NCBI GenBank assembly: GCA_001642005.1
Contig: LWCA01000597.1
Location: 1-22,306, forward strand
Direction: 5' to 3'
Length of the DNA: 22,306 bases
Source: Intoshia linei
Taxonomy: Eukaryota; Orthonectida; Rhopaluridae
Shown here: piece after piece, positions 1 to 8,708 of the stretch
How the letters are laid out: each line of letters begins with the position of its first letter
Numbering within the stretch: the first letter of the stretch is position 1
The notes under the pieces: model-generated
The model's database searches: none
What the model was told of the DNA's origin: nothing
Seen by the model: the letters and a program-made list of their open reading frames with translations, nothing else
Made by a program: the position numbers and the translations under genes

Positions 1-261
1 CGCCGATTTATCAGGGTAAATCGTATAAAAACATTAAAAGATTGGCCCGCGCAAAGCCCAGATCTAAATATTATTGAACATATGTGGAAAATGTTGAAAG
101 ATAAAATTTATAACCTACATCCAACCAATTTAGAAGAACTGTGGAGATTTATACAGGAAGAATGGGACCCCGTACCTCTAGAAACTATTCAAGGTTTGTA
201 TGCCTCATTGCCCAGAAGAATTGCATCAGTTATACAAAATAAAGGATGGAATACTAGATAG
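1..261 (+). CDS. Tc1-like transposase, C-terminal fragment
   Basis: An open frame runs from base 1 to the TAG at 259-261 and gives 86 residues. It contains DWPAQSPDLNIIEHMW (residues 14-29), the hallmark of Tc1-family DDE transposases around the third catalytic acid; that Glu is residue 26 of the fragment. The C-terminal helical part follows, with 'LEELWRFIQEEW' and 'LYASLPRRIASVIQNKG', both typical of the family. No stop or frameshift is visible here, so this end of the transposase is intact. Activity cannot be judged because the DNA-binding domain and the first two Asp residues are upstream of the window. It lies inside the element ending at 549. Confidence 0.88.
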   Translation, partial: RRFIRVNRIKTLKDWPAQSPDLNIIEHMWKMLKDKIYNLHPTNLEELWRFIQEEWDPVPLETIQGLYASLPRRIASVIQNKGWNTR

Positions 262-328
262 TAGTAATTTTATATATATTTATCTAATATTTTCATCTTA
301 TTAACATAATTAATTATATTATTTTATA

Positions 329-352
329 GGTGCCTAAGACTTATATCGCTCG
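329..352 (+). repeat. internal copy of Tc1 terminal motif
   Basis: ggtgcctaagacttatatcg repeats the terminal motif found at 523-542 in the same orientation, about 194 bp further inside. In IR/DR Tc1 elements both copies are transposase-binding sites; that role is inferred here. Confidence 0.75.
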
Positions 353-522
353 GAATTTTGCAATTTTAATTAAAAATACCTATATTTCATTAATTATTAA
401 AAAAAGTTTATAGTTTTTACTTTTTTAGGGTTGTTAAATATTTGTTCTTGATAATACACTGGATATGATATAAGAAAATGTCTTAAATAATGAACCAGGA
501 GTGTTTAAATTAATTACAATAA

Positions 523-551
523 GGTGCCTAAGACTTATGTCGCGCACTGTA
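523..551 (+). repeat. Tc1 right terminal inverted repeat and TA
   Basis: ggtgcctaagacttatgtcg followed by cgcactg forms the outer end of the element. TA at 550-551 is the expected target dinucleotide. The matching left end is off the window. Confidence 0.8.
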
Positions 552-612
552 TAGTAGTATTAAAATAATTAACTTTTTTATGAATATAAAGTACATGTTA
601 ATTTTTTTAAAG

Positions 613-660
613 CAGCGGTTCTCAATCTTTCACAGCGCATGGCCCCTTTAGCTATTTTAT
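613..660 (+). mobile_element. hAT-type element, solo left end
   Basis: CAGCGGTTCTCAATCTTTC followed by a 'gcatggcccc' stretch is the common start of insect hAT non-autonomous elements. I could not find the inverted partner or an 8-bp duplication nearby, so this looks like a truncated copy. Confidence 0.5.
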
Positions 661-1345
661 TCGTGGTTGAGATTAGAGCTGAGTCGATTCAAATGAAACT
701 TTTTGCCGGCGTCAATATTCTAATGGCACCTTAAGAAGTCTGGTATAGTATATAATGGATTTATTAAACCTTTTATAGAAATATTTATGAGCTGACTTCT
801 ATCAAAAACATTGGTTCCGAGTCGGTTTCAATCCTTATTCTTGGCCCCTTTTTGTAAATTAATTTTTATTTTACTACTGTTAAATTAAACTTTAATTTCT
901 ACTGTTGCTCCCCAAATGTTTCATGTCAGCTCATTATCAATTTTATACAAAATTTTATTGATAAAACAAAATCTTAAATTTAAAATAGACGAAAATAATC
1001 GTTATACGTGTAATGTAAATGGGATTAATTTATAGGAAAACTTTAGGGTTTATATGCCAAAAATTTTCAACATTATTAGTTAAACATTTTAAATCTTAAA
1101 AAGGTTCCACTTGTTTTAAATCAACAACCATTGTATATTTATTCATTATTTTAGAATGCTGATTGTGACTATAACTTTGAAAATGAAAATATTTTTTTTG
1201 AAAAAATTGTTTTATCTATTATAAAAAAAAGATTCAAAATTTTTGACAAAATCAAGGTACAATGTATACTATACAGTTAGTTCTTAAATTTCTATCATTC
1301 CATAATTTTAAAATTGAACCTGTAAGATTATTGAATATAATAATC

Positions 1346-1520
1346 AGACCCGAACCTACCAAGCTCGAGGTCATCCGACAATGAAAAATAGGCCCTAAAA
1401 CATTACTCAATTTGGAATTTTTAAACCAAAACTTAACAAATATTTTTCTTATTTGTGTTAATAATTTCTAAAATATTTATCGGAAATCTCCGGATGATGC
1501 GACTTTTGAGAACTGACTGG
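1346..1520. repeat. dispersed repeat, copy a
   Basis: The core 'cccgaacctaccaagctcga' and the following 'caatgaaaaataggcc' resemble segments near 4264-4430 and 8900-9120. A later 'atcggaaatctccgg' resembles 'gtcgaaatctctcag' in the copy near 9090. The family is not recognised and the boundaries are approximate. Confidence 0.4.
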
Positions 1521-1659
1521 AAATGAAATAAATATGTTAAAAATGCAATGTAATAAAATGACTTATTGTATACTTTATCACTCGTTTGCTGGTTACATAA
1601 ATTTATTTATGATAATTTATTTGTTTATTTTATGATTTTTTTAAATGTAAATATTGAAG

Positions 1660-1956
1660 ATTATGCACTCTTGGTCAAAACTACATGGTCATAATTATCA
1701 AGACGAAGGTTTGATTGTTGGACAACATCCAATATTTCTGTCAATGATATTTAACAACAGCGGAAACCAATTATTGGATTTTTCTTTGGGTCCGTCTATG
1801 GCACACTATCTTGCGGATCAATTTAGAAGTATAAAAAAAACAACTTTCATCAAAGAAATCAACAATTTTAAATACCACAGATTTTTGAAACCTAAAGAAA
1901 CACTTAATCTAGATACTAGCGAAAATGAACTGATGAAATCAGTTAATGAAAAATAA
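1660..1956 (+). CDS. unknown protein, terminal exon or small gene
   Basis: An open frame ends at the TAA at 1954-1956. The first ATG is at 1663, giving 97 residues beginning MHSWSKLHGHNYQDEGL. Alternatively this is a last exon entered through the AG at 1658-1659, which follows a T-run. The product is mixed hydrophobic and polar, with 'GQHPIFLSMIFNNSG' near residue 22 and a Lys/Glu-rich C-terminus. There is no clear signal peptide, membrane helix or known motif, and I do not recognise the family. Codon content and composition look coding compared with flanking DNA, but no convincing upstream exon is visible. Its stop lies 26 bp from the stop of the opposing ACADSB gene, and the stop codon is embedded in an AATAAA at 1952-1957. 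Confidence 0.45.
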   Translation: MMHSWSKLHGHNYQDEGLIVGQHPIFLSMIFNNSGNQLLDFSLGPSMAHYLADQFRSIKKTTFIKEINNFKYHRFLKPKETLNLDTSENELMKSVNEK

Positions 1957-1957
1957 A
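1952..1957 (+). promoter_or_regulatory. AATAAA overlapping the stop codon
   Basis: AATAAA contains the TAA stop of the 1660-1956 reading frame. If used, cleavage would fall roughly 10-30 nt downstream, inside or across the 3' end of the convergent ACADSB gene. Confidence 0.4.
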
Positions 1958-1982
1958 ATTTTTTACTAACAATATTTATACA

Positions 1983-3743
1983 TTATAATAATTTAGCTAT
2001 TGTATTGAGCATTATATTACTTGTTCCTTCATAAATTGTTCCTACATTCTATTTAAATTGTGTAATATACTTTTTTACCAACTTTACAATCACGATAAAA
2101 TTTTTCAACCGGGTAATCCTTTGTAAAGCCAACCCCACCCATTAAATCTATACATTTACTTGTTATTCGATTGGCTGTCTATATTTAATATTTTAATGTA
2201 AATAAATAAAAAACCTCACTAGCTGTTAATTTGGCCATGGCGCTTAATTTTGAAATATTTTGATTGTTTTCTAATGCTCGAGCGCACGTGTATACCATTA
2301 TTCGAGCAGCTTCTAAATCAGTGTACATTATGGCCATATCGTGACGCACTGCCTAATTGAGTTTCAAAATTATCAAATTTAGTTACTTGAAAATCCCAAA
2401 TGGCAGTGTTAAATTGTTTCCTTTCTTTTAAATATTCTAAGGTGTGATCGAGAGCAGAATTGGCTGCACCAACCATCTTAAATGTGAGATTTTATCAAAA
2501 TATAATTTACTTGGGCACCAATTCCAATTCTTCCTACCTCCAATGTTGTTATCGCGTGCTTATAACCCTCTCCCAGTTTCCCAATTAAATTTTCTTTTAG
2601 TAGCTAACATTTCGCTCAATACATTTCAATAATATATACCTCAACATTTTCAAAAACGACTGGACAAGTGGATGATGCTATCAGCCCCAATTTATCTTCA
2701 GGTTTCCCCACATATACCCCTGGGGTATCTGAATCGATTATAAATGTGGATATGCCTTTGTAGCCCTAAATGTTACGTTTGTTATACAATAGTTAAACCC
2801 CTAATAACCAACAGATTATCTTATGGTTTTAACTAAAATATAAATTATAGTTACTATATACGTGAGACCGGTAATTTATTTTCAAAATTAGTTAAATTTA
2901 TTCTTTTTAACGTTCTATATTAAATGCCACTCTCAATATGAACAAATACAGTGTATACTGTAGTCTAAAATGGTTCGTTAGCATTCAATAACGAATGGGC
3001 GCCAATCTTAACCAGTTCATTGTTAAAGGGTTGATTGAATATGCAAATTACCTTTTCAGGATTTGCATTAGCAAGAACGAGAAAATAACCAGCCTCTTTA
3101 GAATTACTAATCCATAATTTTGAACCATTAATAACAAAACCATTTTTGGAAGGCTTAGCAATGGTTTTGAGAGAAAAAGCATCAGAACCAGAAGACTCTT
3201 CAGATAAACAAAAGGAAATTATCTATAGTTATATGTATAATTAATGTATTATCAATATTTACGTCTGATTGAACAGCAGCTTTTAAATATTTATCTTTCT
3301 GTTTTTTTGATGCGTACTTATCAATTAATCTGTTACTCAAAGTGTTCTGTATGTCTACCAAAAGACTCGTACAAGGATCTACACGGGCTAACTCCTCAAT
3401 AATTATAATAGAAGCAGTGAATGACATATTTGAACCACCATATTCTTCTGAAACTTCAATCCCCATAAACTATTCATTAAATCATTAATTACATTTCTTA
3501 CCCCTTGTTCAAATAATTTTTTAATAATTGAAAGTTCCATCTTTTTGTTCTTTTCCATTGTTGGAACTTTGGGTTTAATCACATTAATTGCAAATTTTTT
3601 AACTAAATTTTAAACATTTCAGATTCAAATAGTCGTATATAACCATTTTCGCGAATTTCCAGTTCCTGAGGGCTAAAAGAAAAATCCATACAAGAATAGA
3701 AACGGGAAACATGAGATTTTATTAACTTTCTGATTGTAAACAT
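1983..3743 (-). CDS. ACADSB: short/branched-chain acyl-CoA dehydrogenase
   Basis: A complete ten-exon gene on the minus strand. Exons are 3743-3644, 3602-3502, 3469-3263, 3222-3052, 2765-2640, 2603-2511, 2476-2387, 2352-2215, 2178-2079 and 2041-1983, giving 394 residues (human ACADSB has about 430). The product is a mitochondrial flavoprotein that oxidises 2-methylbutyryl-CoA and related acyl-CoAs in isoleucine breakdown, passing electrons to ETF. The N-terminus [18 protein letters not shown] is basic, Ser-containing and acid-free, as in a mitochondrial presequence; the ATG is the first after an in-frame TAG. Both acyl-CoA dehydrogenase signatures are present: [10 protein letters not shown] (141-150) and DLMGGVGF...D (353-372). 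The catalytic Glu is in GTIYEGTSN, at about residue 380. All junctions are GT-AG with consistent phase. Nine introns measure 41, 32, 40, 286, 36, 34, 34, 36 and 37 nt. An apparent TAG near 3610 lies inside the 41-nt first intron. The gene looks intact. Confidence 0.93.
2766..3051 (-). other. ACADSB intron 4, the only long intron
   Basis: This 286-nt intron (donor AAG|GTAATT, acceptor TTTAG|GGC) is seven to nine times longer than its siblings. It contains no recognisable gene or transposon end, although its size would fit an old small insertion. Confidence 0.7.
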
Positions 3744-4263
3744 GTTTATGTACTATTAATCATTAAGCTTATTTTTCCATTTTGATAGTTTTGAATAAAG
3801 TTTAAATTGATAAATTTTTTATGATGAATATTTTTTAATTTCGAATAATTCCAAATTATTATCTGTATACAATACAATTATTCAAATTATTAAAAAGGTT
3901 GTTTATAAAATATAACCTAACACTGGCATTTTGGTGTAAAGATATACTGAATTAAAACAGCATTCTCAATTTGGCGATAAGAAAATTGATATACACCATG
4001 TATAATTTGATATCAAAAATAAATGATGTATGGAATTAATTACAGAATTGTAATTAATAGTAATGTTAGAAAGATGCCAAGTTTAGCTAAAAACCATTTA
4101 GTGGAGGGTTGGCATTGCTGAGAAAAATATTAATAGTTTAAAATTTTATTATAGTAAAAAGTTAAAAAATTTGGTACGTTGTGCGGGCCTTCAAATTTCT
4201 AAATGAAATTTTGTGACCTCACCTCCACTTTGTCTGGAGATACCTGACATATACATGTATATT

Positions 4264-4430
4264 TGGCCTGATAGGATCTACCCAATTCAAGGCCACTGAA
4301 AATCAAAAATAGGTTCTATGAAAGTTTTAGACCAACGATTACAGTGTGATATAGCCCTATTCACCTCTCCAAGGCTTTGACTTGATATTTTACACACAAA
4401 ATAGTTGATATTCAAGAATATATTTTTTTA
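4264..4430. repeat. dispersed repeat, copy b
   Basis: 'ggatctacccaattcaaggc' and 'gaaaatcaaaaatagg' resemble the core of the segment near 1346. 'tattcacctctccaaggctt' followed by 'gacttgatatttta' resembles the 8975-9015 part of the third copy. Boundaries are approximate. Confidence 0.4.
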
Positions 4431-4534
4431 GTAGACACTTTGGAATAATTATTTTCCTTGCTACGATAGATTAGACACTTAGATTTTTTGCATATTCATG
4501 GTAAATAACCACTTATTAAAATGTCATCCTAAGT

Positions 4535-4600
4535 CAGGTGTGGCCAACCTATAGCGAATTACGTGATTCGAGGTAGCGCAATGCCAATTTTTATAAATTA
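4535..4600 (+). mobile_element. hAT-type solo end (CAGGTGTGGCCAACCT)
   Basis: CAGGTGTGGCCAACCT (4535-4550) is close to the termini of the complete hAT MITE at 7230-7614 (CAGGGATGCGCAACCT and CAGGGGGTGCCCAACCT). No inverted partner is visible nearby. Confidence 0.5.
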
Positions 4601-4881
4601 AAATTTTAAGTAGGATTGATTTTCTTTCAGTAATCCGTGATAGTCGAGAAATAACCTGATAACTTTCCGAATCTACTGGAAAATCCGTTCACCTTATATT
4701 TTTTATCATTCATCTACCGGCACTTTAATAATCTCTATTTACTTATTAATTAAGTCTATATGAATGTTTATTATATTTCTTGAAAAACATTATACTCTTA
4801 GTGACGCATTTAAATCCAAATATTGAAAAACTGGCCCAATCAAAATACCCTAAAAGTGTCATTAATGAAGGACCACTACAC

Positions 4882-4910
4882 CAGTGGTTCCCAAATGGGG
4901 TATATATAAG
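4882..4910 (+). mobile_element. hAT-type solo end (CAGTGGTTCCCAAATGGGG)
   Basis: CAGTGGTTCCCAAATGGGG is a standard hAT left terminus, immediately preceded by cactacac. Neither a matching right end nor a second cactacac was found nearby, so the copy is truncated. Confidence 0.5.
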
Positions 4911-5027
4911 CACTATGTAAATATTTATAACTGAACAAGTTATTCTTATAAGACGAGTTTGTACTGAGAAAGATGTATTCCACTATACAATAATGTAATA
5001 CATTTCAAATTAATATTAGGGTAAAAC

Positions 5028-5033
5028 TTTATT
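5028..5033 (-). promoter_or_regulatory. AATAAA overlapping the stop codon
   Basis: On the minus strand the gene ends TCT AAA TAA AG, so AATAAA overlaps the TAA stop of the acidic-protein gene. It is the nearest poly(A) signal candidate. Confidence 0.45.
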
Positions 5034-6819
5034 TAGAAAACATAGAATGCATATACGCTGCAACTCTTTTAGCAGTATCATCAGCAGTTGGTACATCATC
5101 TAAATAATGACAAATTTATTATGAAGGATTTCATTTAAAATTTAAATCAATTAGTAAATTACCCGATGTGTACAATTTATCGGTATTTTGGTTTTCTTTA
5201 GGATTGTATCCATCTAAAAAGAAATAAAAATTTAGCTAATGAAATAAATACTATGTTTATTTATATATGAAGTTTCTGCATTATTAAAACCATAAGTTTT
5301 TGATTTATATGAATTATTTTCAAGGCCATAGGTATTATTCTCATCGTATTTATTTTGTAATTTTTTTTTATAACTGTAATTATCAGTTTGATAGTTATTG
5401 TTCCAGCTTTCATCGTGATGTTTTTGAGGTTTATCATTATGTACATTATCAAAATCAAACGAATAATTTTTATTATAATTATCATATCCTTCATTCTTTT
5501 TATGTATTAACGAATCATTTACATCTTCTAAATCTTCATCAATCCATAATTGACTATCAGTTGTAGTTTCTTTTGGATCAATGATAGATTCATCGCTTTC
5601 ATCAGCCCAACCAATGACACCACTGTTGCTTTCATCCTTTTTTTCTGTAGATTCCAATTTTTTCGAAATATTTTTATTGTCATTAACATTATCATGTACA
5701 ACTAATTCATTCATGATAAGATCGTTTTCGTCCATCCAGTTGTTAAGCATATAATCATTATCAATGTTTTTATCAGCAGTATTATCACATTCGTTTTTTA
5801 TAGATTTTTCATCTAAATTGATCGAATTTTCACAATGACCATTGGTTAACGATATTTCATTATCATTTTCCGGAGTTTTTTCGTCGATAAAAGAGCTAAC
5901 GTCATATTTTATACCTAAATCATCTTCAATGGTTTTGTTAGTATCAATAAAATCGTCATCATCCGATTCATATTCATTCACCAAATTAGCACATTCATAG
6001 TTTGATGAGCTATTTACATCTTTTTCTTTATTAAGATAAATATCTGAATTTATTGGAGCATATAATAGAATCTTTGATTTTTCTTTCTCTTCACATGCTA
6101 GAATTGATTCAGAATGTTTAAATTCACTTTTTTCATTGTGAACAATTTCATTGGAGTTTTCTGGACTATTACAAGATATTAATTCTTTTATCGGGGATTC
6201 ATTATTAGATGAATTCTGATCAACTTTAATGAGAGCGTTTATAGAATTTGGCTGTGTTTTCGCATCTTTAATTAGTTCAGGTAAATCAGATGTCACATTA
6301 TTTTTGGATAAATCATTTTGTTTTTTACATTCATCTTTGAAGATGAAATCATCTAATGTATTCATTTCGTTATTAATGTCACATTCATCATCGTTCTAAA
6401 TATATAAATGAATTAACTTTCAATCTTACTGATAATAATTCACAATCAGACACATTGGCGGTACTTTTCTTATCGGTTTGTTGGTCTCCACTATTTATAT
6501 TTGAATTATTTTCTTCACTTTTCGATGTTGTGGAAATAGTGTCAACTTTACATGCATATCTAAAATAAATATATTTAAAATCTTTGTTGATATACCTAGA
6601 TTTTAAAGTATCCAAATAAGAAATGAATTTTTCAAATGTTTCATATCCATGTACTTTAAAATCAAATTTTTTTTTAAATGAACTTTCATACCATTCTAAT
6701 TATCACAATAGTCAACATTTTTACATACTCCTTAATTTACCTAGCATATCGTTTTTATATTCAGGTGAATAGTAATACATGGCTAACACAGCAATTTCCA
6801 TTGAGATTATATTTGGCAT
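5029..6819 (-). CDS. acidic Asn/Asp-rich protein, possible LOTUS-like N-terminus
   Basis: A six-exon minus-strand gene: 6819-6741, 6695-6596, 6559-6430, 6395-5252, 5213-5163 and 5099-5029. It encodes 524 residues, and all junctions are GT-AG and in phase; introns are 45, 36, 34, 38 and 63 nt. The ATG at 6819 follows an in-frame TAA. Residues 1-65 form a compact helical segment ('MYYYSPEYKNDMLEWYESSF', then 'GYETFEKFISYLDTLKSR'). Its spacing recalls LOTUS/OST-HTH RNA-binding modules, but this is only a weak resemblance. Residues 80-480 are low-complexity, rich in Asp, Glu, Asn and Ser. They contain a recurring Trp-acidic motif: NNWMDEND (about 321), GWADESDE (about 365) and LWIDEDLED (about 386). 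The C-terminus is again ordered-looking: DDVPTADDTAKRVAAYMHSM followed by FSK. Family and function are unknown. A germ-granule role would be a guess resting on the LOTUS resemblance. Confidence 0.75.
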
Positions 6820-7229
6820 ATCTTAAGTACAATATATCAATAAGATTTTTTTAAAAAAAGCTTCAAATTAAATGCAACGCTAGATAAAACGGGTATATAA
6901 CTTGACGATAATATGCATGTCGCTATGTTAAGTTTCGTTTAACTAAAGTAGTAGAAAAAAATACGTACTATAACTTTTTACATTTATCACCAAATAAACT
7001 AAAATTGATAGTACCTATTTTTTCTGGGCACTCTAATTAACATGTAAGTTAGACATGGTAATCTTATAAAATGTTTATAGTATTAAAATTTTTTATAGTA
7101 CAATGCTAAATACGAGAGTGAGGTCTTAGCTATTCCAGTACAGTAGAATTAGTACAATTACATTTGTACACTCTGTAGAAGAATTGCATGACTGTACCAA
7201 ATTGTATTTGTTTATTTATTGTCGTATAC
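6820..7229. other. upstream region of the acidic-protein gene
   Basis: A+T-rich, with stops in every frame. It presumably carries the promoter of the gene starting at 6819. I see no unambiguous core promoter motif, only generic TATA-like runs that this composition produces by chance. Confidence 0.5.
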
Positions 7230-7614
7230 CAGGGATGCGCAACCTGTCAATCGCAGATGATTTTCTAGTCGATCGCCACAATTAGAATTAATTTTTTATT
7301 TTAATAATACTCGTGATTAAAATGATCTCTATTTTTTTTAATTTATTGATAAAATTTAATTGTATTTATACATATTGTTAAAAAGGAGTTAATTATATGT
7401 GCAGTGGGTACCGGAACTATATTTATTTAAAGTGCTTCGAATTATTCCGAATTTTAATTTTTATGTTTTCTACGATCAATGATTACGATCATCCTTTTTA
7501 ATTGTTAACATATATTCCGATCAGAAACATTTTTCTAGTCAATGTATTAGTCGATCGCCACTCAGTGAAAAATTTTAAAGTTGATCGAATCAAAAAAAGG
7601 TTGGGCACCCCCTG
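7230..7614. mobile_element. hAT MITE with 8-bp target duplication
   Basis: A 385-bp non-autonomous element. The left end is CAGGGATGCGCAACCT and the right end is AGGTTGGGCACCCCCTG, which reads CAGGGGGTGCCCAACCT inverted. The flanks are tcgtatac (7222-7229) and tcgtatat (7615-7622), a 7/8 match and the size expected for hAT. Subterminal 'tagtcgatcgcca' occurs twice, near 7268 and 7550, in the same orientation. There is no coding capacity. Confidence 0.85.
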
Positions 7615-7944
7615 TCGTATATCATTGATGGAACAGTCAAAATTTAAATAAAAGTTCAGTTCAAATATAATTAACTTAGAAATTGTAAATTAGAATTACA
7701 AACTATAAATAAACTTTACAATTTAGCAAGAACAAGTTAAATGTTAAATTTAGTGAGAATTCTTTTGTTTCATTAGTTATTATGATAACATCAATTTACT
7801 TTCTATTACGAGTATTTCAATAGAAACCCGGCCTATTCTATGAATAACTTAGAATATATAATGTTCTCGGAATGTTCAATGTAAATTCACTCTTCGAGTT
7901 CATGCATTCTGCCAAACTCGTATTGTAAAGTGAATAATTTATAT
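7615..7944. other. intergenic, no feature seen
   Basis: About 330 bp of A+T-rich DNA between two hAT copies. I see no gene, repeat or regulatory signal that I can support. Confidence 0.5.
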
Positions 7945-8620
7945 CAGGCGTTCTCAACGTGGGCCACATAGAATTTTTGGTGGGCCACAGAAAATTTTTA
8001 ACATTAAAAAAAATTTGGTGTATTAAGCGATAAAATTGCTAACCAAAACAAAATCTATAAATTACATAATGAATTTGAAATATAAATTTGGAATTATGGT
8101 TTACAGATCTTCAAAACTTTAAACCAGATGATAAAACCAGTCCTGAACTAACTGAAAAACTGTTGGACTTTAAAAAAAATTTGAAATTAGTAAGACGAAT
8201 AGAAAACGAATGTGTATTGGATTTATGGGAATTCAAGAATCAAATCCAACTGTGTTTGATTATGTTTAACCAAGCATTATTGCTTTTCCTACAACATGGC
8301 TTGTAGAAGCTGGATTTTCAGCAGTGGTCGATATTTTTAGTAAGAAGAGGTCAAAATTGAATGTGAACAACCGAGGAATAATGCGATTAAGATTGAATAA
8401 ACTAATAGAAATTGATTATGATTCATTGTGCTACAAACACCAATCCCAAGGCAATCACTAACTAGTATAAATTTAAATTTACTTGTTGATTATTATTTTT
8501 TAACTTTTCTTGATACATTAAAATTTAAATAAATAAAGAATGTTACTGTAAATAAAAGTAGATATTTTAAGGTTTTTTTAAAGTGGGCCATGGAATTTTA
8601 GGCAAAACTTTTTTAGGCAT
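7945..8620 (+). mobile_element. hAT element relic, right end lost
   Basis: It begins CAGGCGTTCTCAACGTGGGCC at 7945, without its last base if cut at 20, with the GTGGGCCACA motif repeated at about 7980. It contains the transposase relic at 8088-8461. A direct (not inverted) 'gtgggccatggaatttt' occurs at about 8583. The expected inverted right terminus is missing, and the element runs into a truncated piggyBac-like MITE from about 8625. It is therefore an old, internally deleted and disrupted copy. Confidence 0.65.
8088..8461 (+). pseudogene. hAT transposase relic (C-terminal dimerisation region)
   Basis: The first part reads in one frame from about 8088 ('WFTDLQNFKPDDKTSPELTE') and then shifts. 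From 8270 to the TAA at 8459-8461 a second frame reads 'FPTTWLVEAGFSAVVDIFSK' and then 'KRSKLNVNNR'. This matches the hATC block of ZBED/SCAND-type hAT transposases (consensus FxTxxLxExGFSxLxxIKxKxRxRL). There is a stop (TAA, 8267-8269) immediately upstream in the second frame. The catalytic N-terminal parts are gone, so the gene is dead. Confidence 0.75.
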
Positions 8621-8624
8621 TTTT

Positions 8625-8708
8625 TGCTGTGCATATCATGGAATACACAGACGCGTGAAGTGAAATTGCTGTGTATAGTATAGATTACACAGACAGTGAA
8701 AGGGTTAA
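8625..8708. mobile_element. piggyBac-like MITE, truncated right half
   Basis: It ends GACAGTGAAAGGG followed by TTAA (8705-8708). It aligns with the right half of the complete element at 15463-15682, including the doubled 'gtgtata...tacac' hairpin-like unit. The left half is missing at its junction with the hAT relic. Confidence 0.7.

Larger units (their letters stand above)
1..549 (+). mobile_element. Tc1/mariner-type transposon, 3' end
   Basis: This is the right-hand part of a Tc1-like DNA transposon cut by the window edge. It holds the end of the transposase frame (1-261) followed by about 290 bp of 3' non-coding DNA. The motif ggtgcctaagacttatgtcg at 523-542 runs into cgcactg, ending at 549. 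This matches the usual Tc1-family right terminus (CACTG, then a TA target dinucleotide at 550-551). A second, internal direct copy of the same motif sits at 329-352, giving the doubled IR/DR arrangement known in several Tc1 subfamilies. The left end is outside the window. Confidence 0.85.
552..1659. other. intergenic, repeat debris
   Basis: No gene is supported here. A hAT-like terminus (CAGCGGTTCTCAATCTTTC, from 613) is followed by GC-richer relic sequence ('gcatggcccc') to about 860. A short member of a dispersed repeat ('cccgaacctaccaagctcga') occurs around 1346-1520. The rest is A+T-rich sequence with frequent stops in all frames. Confidence 0.6.
3744..5028. other. intergenic between two minus-strand genes
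   Basis: It holds the upstream region of ACADSB and the downstream flank of the acidic-protein gene. No coding exon is supported. Recognisable contents are a dispersed-repeat segment (4264-4430) and two hAT-type ends (4535 and 4882). The remainder is A+T-rich and unremarkable. Confidence 0.6.

Noticed and set aside
2444-2632. Plus-strand open frame of 62 codons
   Set aside because: Lies antisense to ACADSB exons that have strong homology.
3603-3643. In-frame TAG and apparent 1-bp frameshift near the ACADSB N-terminus
   Set aside because: Treating 3643-3603 as a 41-nt GT-AG intron restores a continuous frame from the ATG at 3743 with a mitochondrial presequence, so there is no lesion.
5232-5251. 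C-terminal residues of the open frame ending at 5232
   Set aside because: They read into a 38-nt intron; splicing at 5251-5214 continues to two further exons ending DDTAKRVAAYMHSMFSK.
5261-5566. Two open frames overlapping the acidic gene (one antisense, one shifted)
   Set aside because: Low-complexity Ile/Lys- or Tyr/His-rich shadows of the Asn/Asp-rich exon.
6399-6417. A 22-nt intron before the long acidic exon
   Set aside because: An upstream donor (TCA|GTAAGATTG) gives a 34-nt intron in phase, matching the other introns; the shorter option is not needed.
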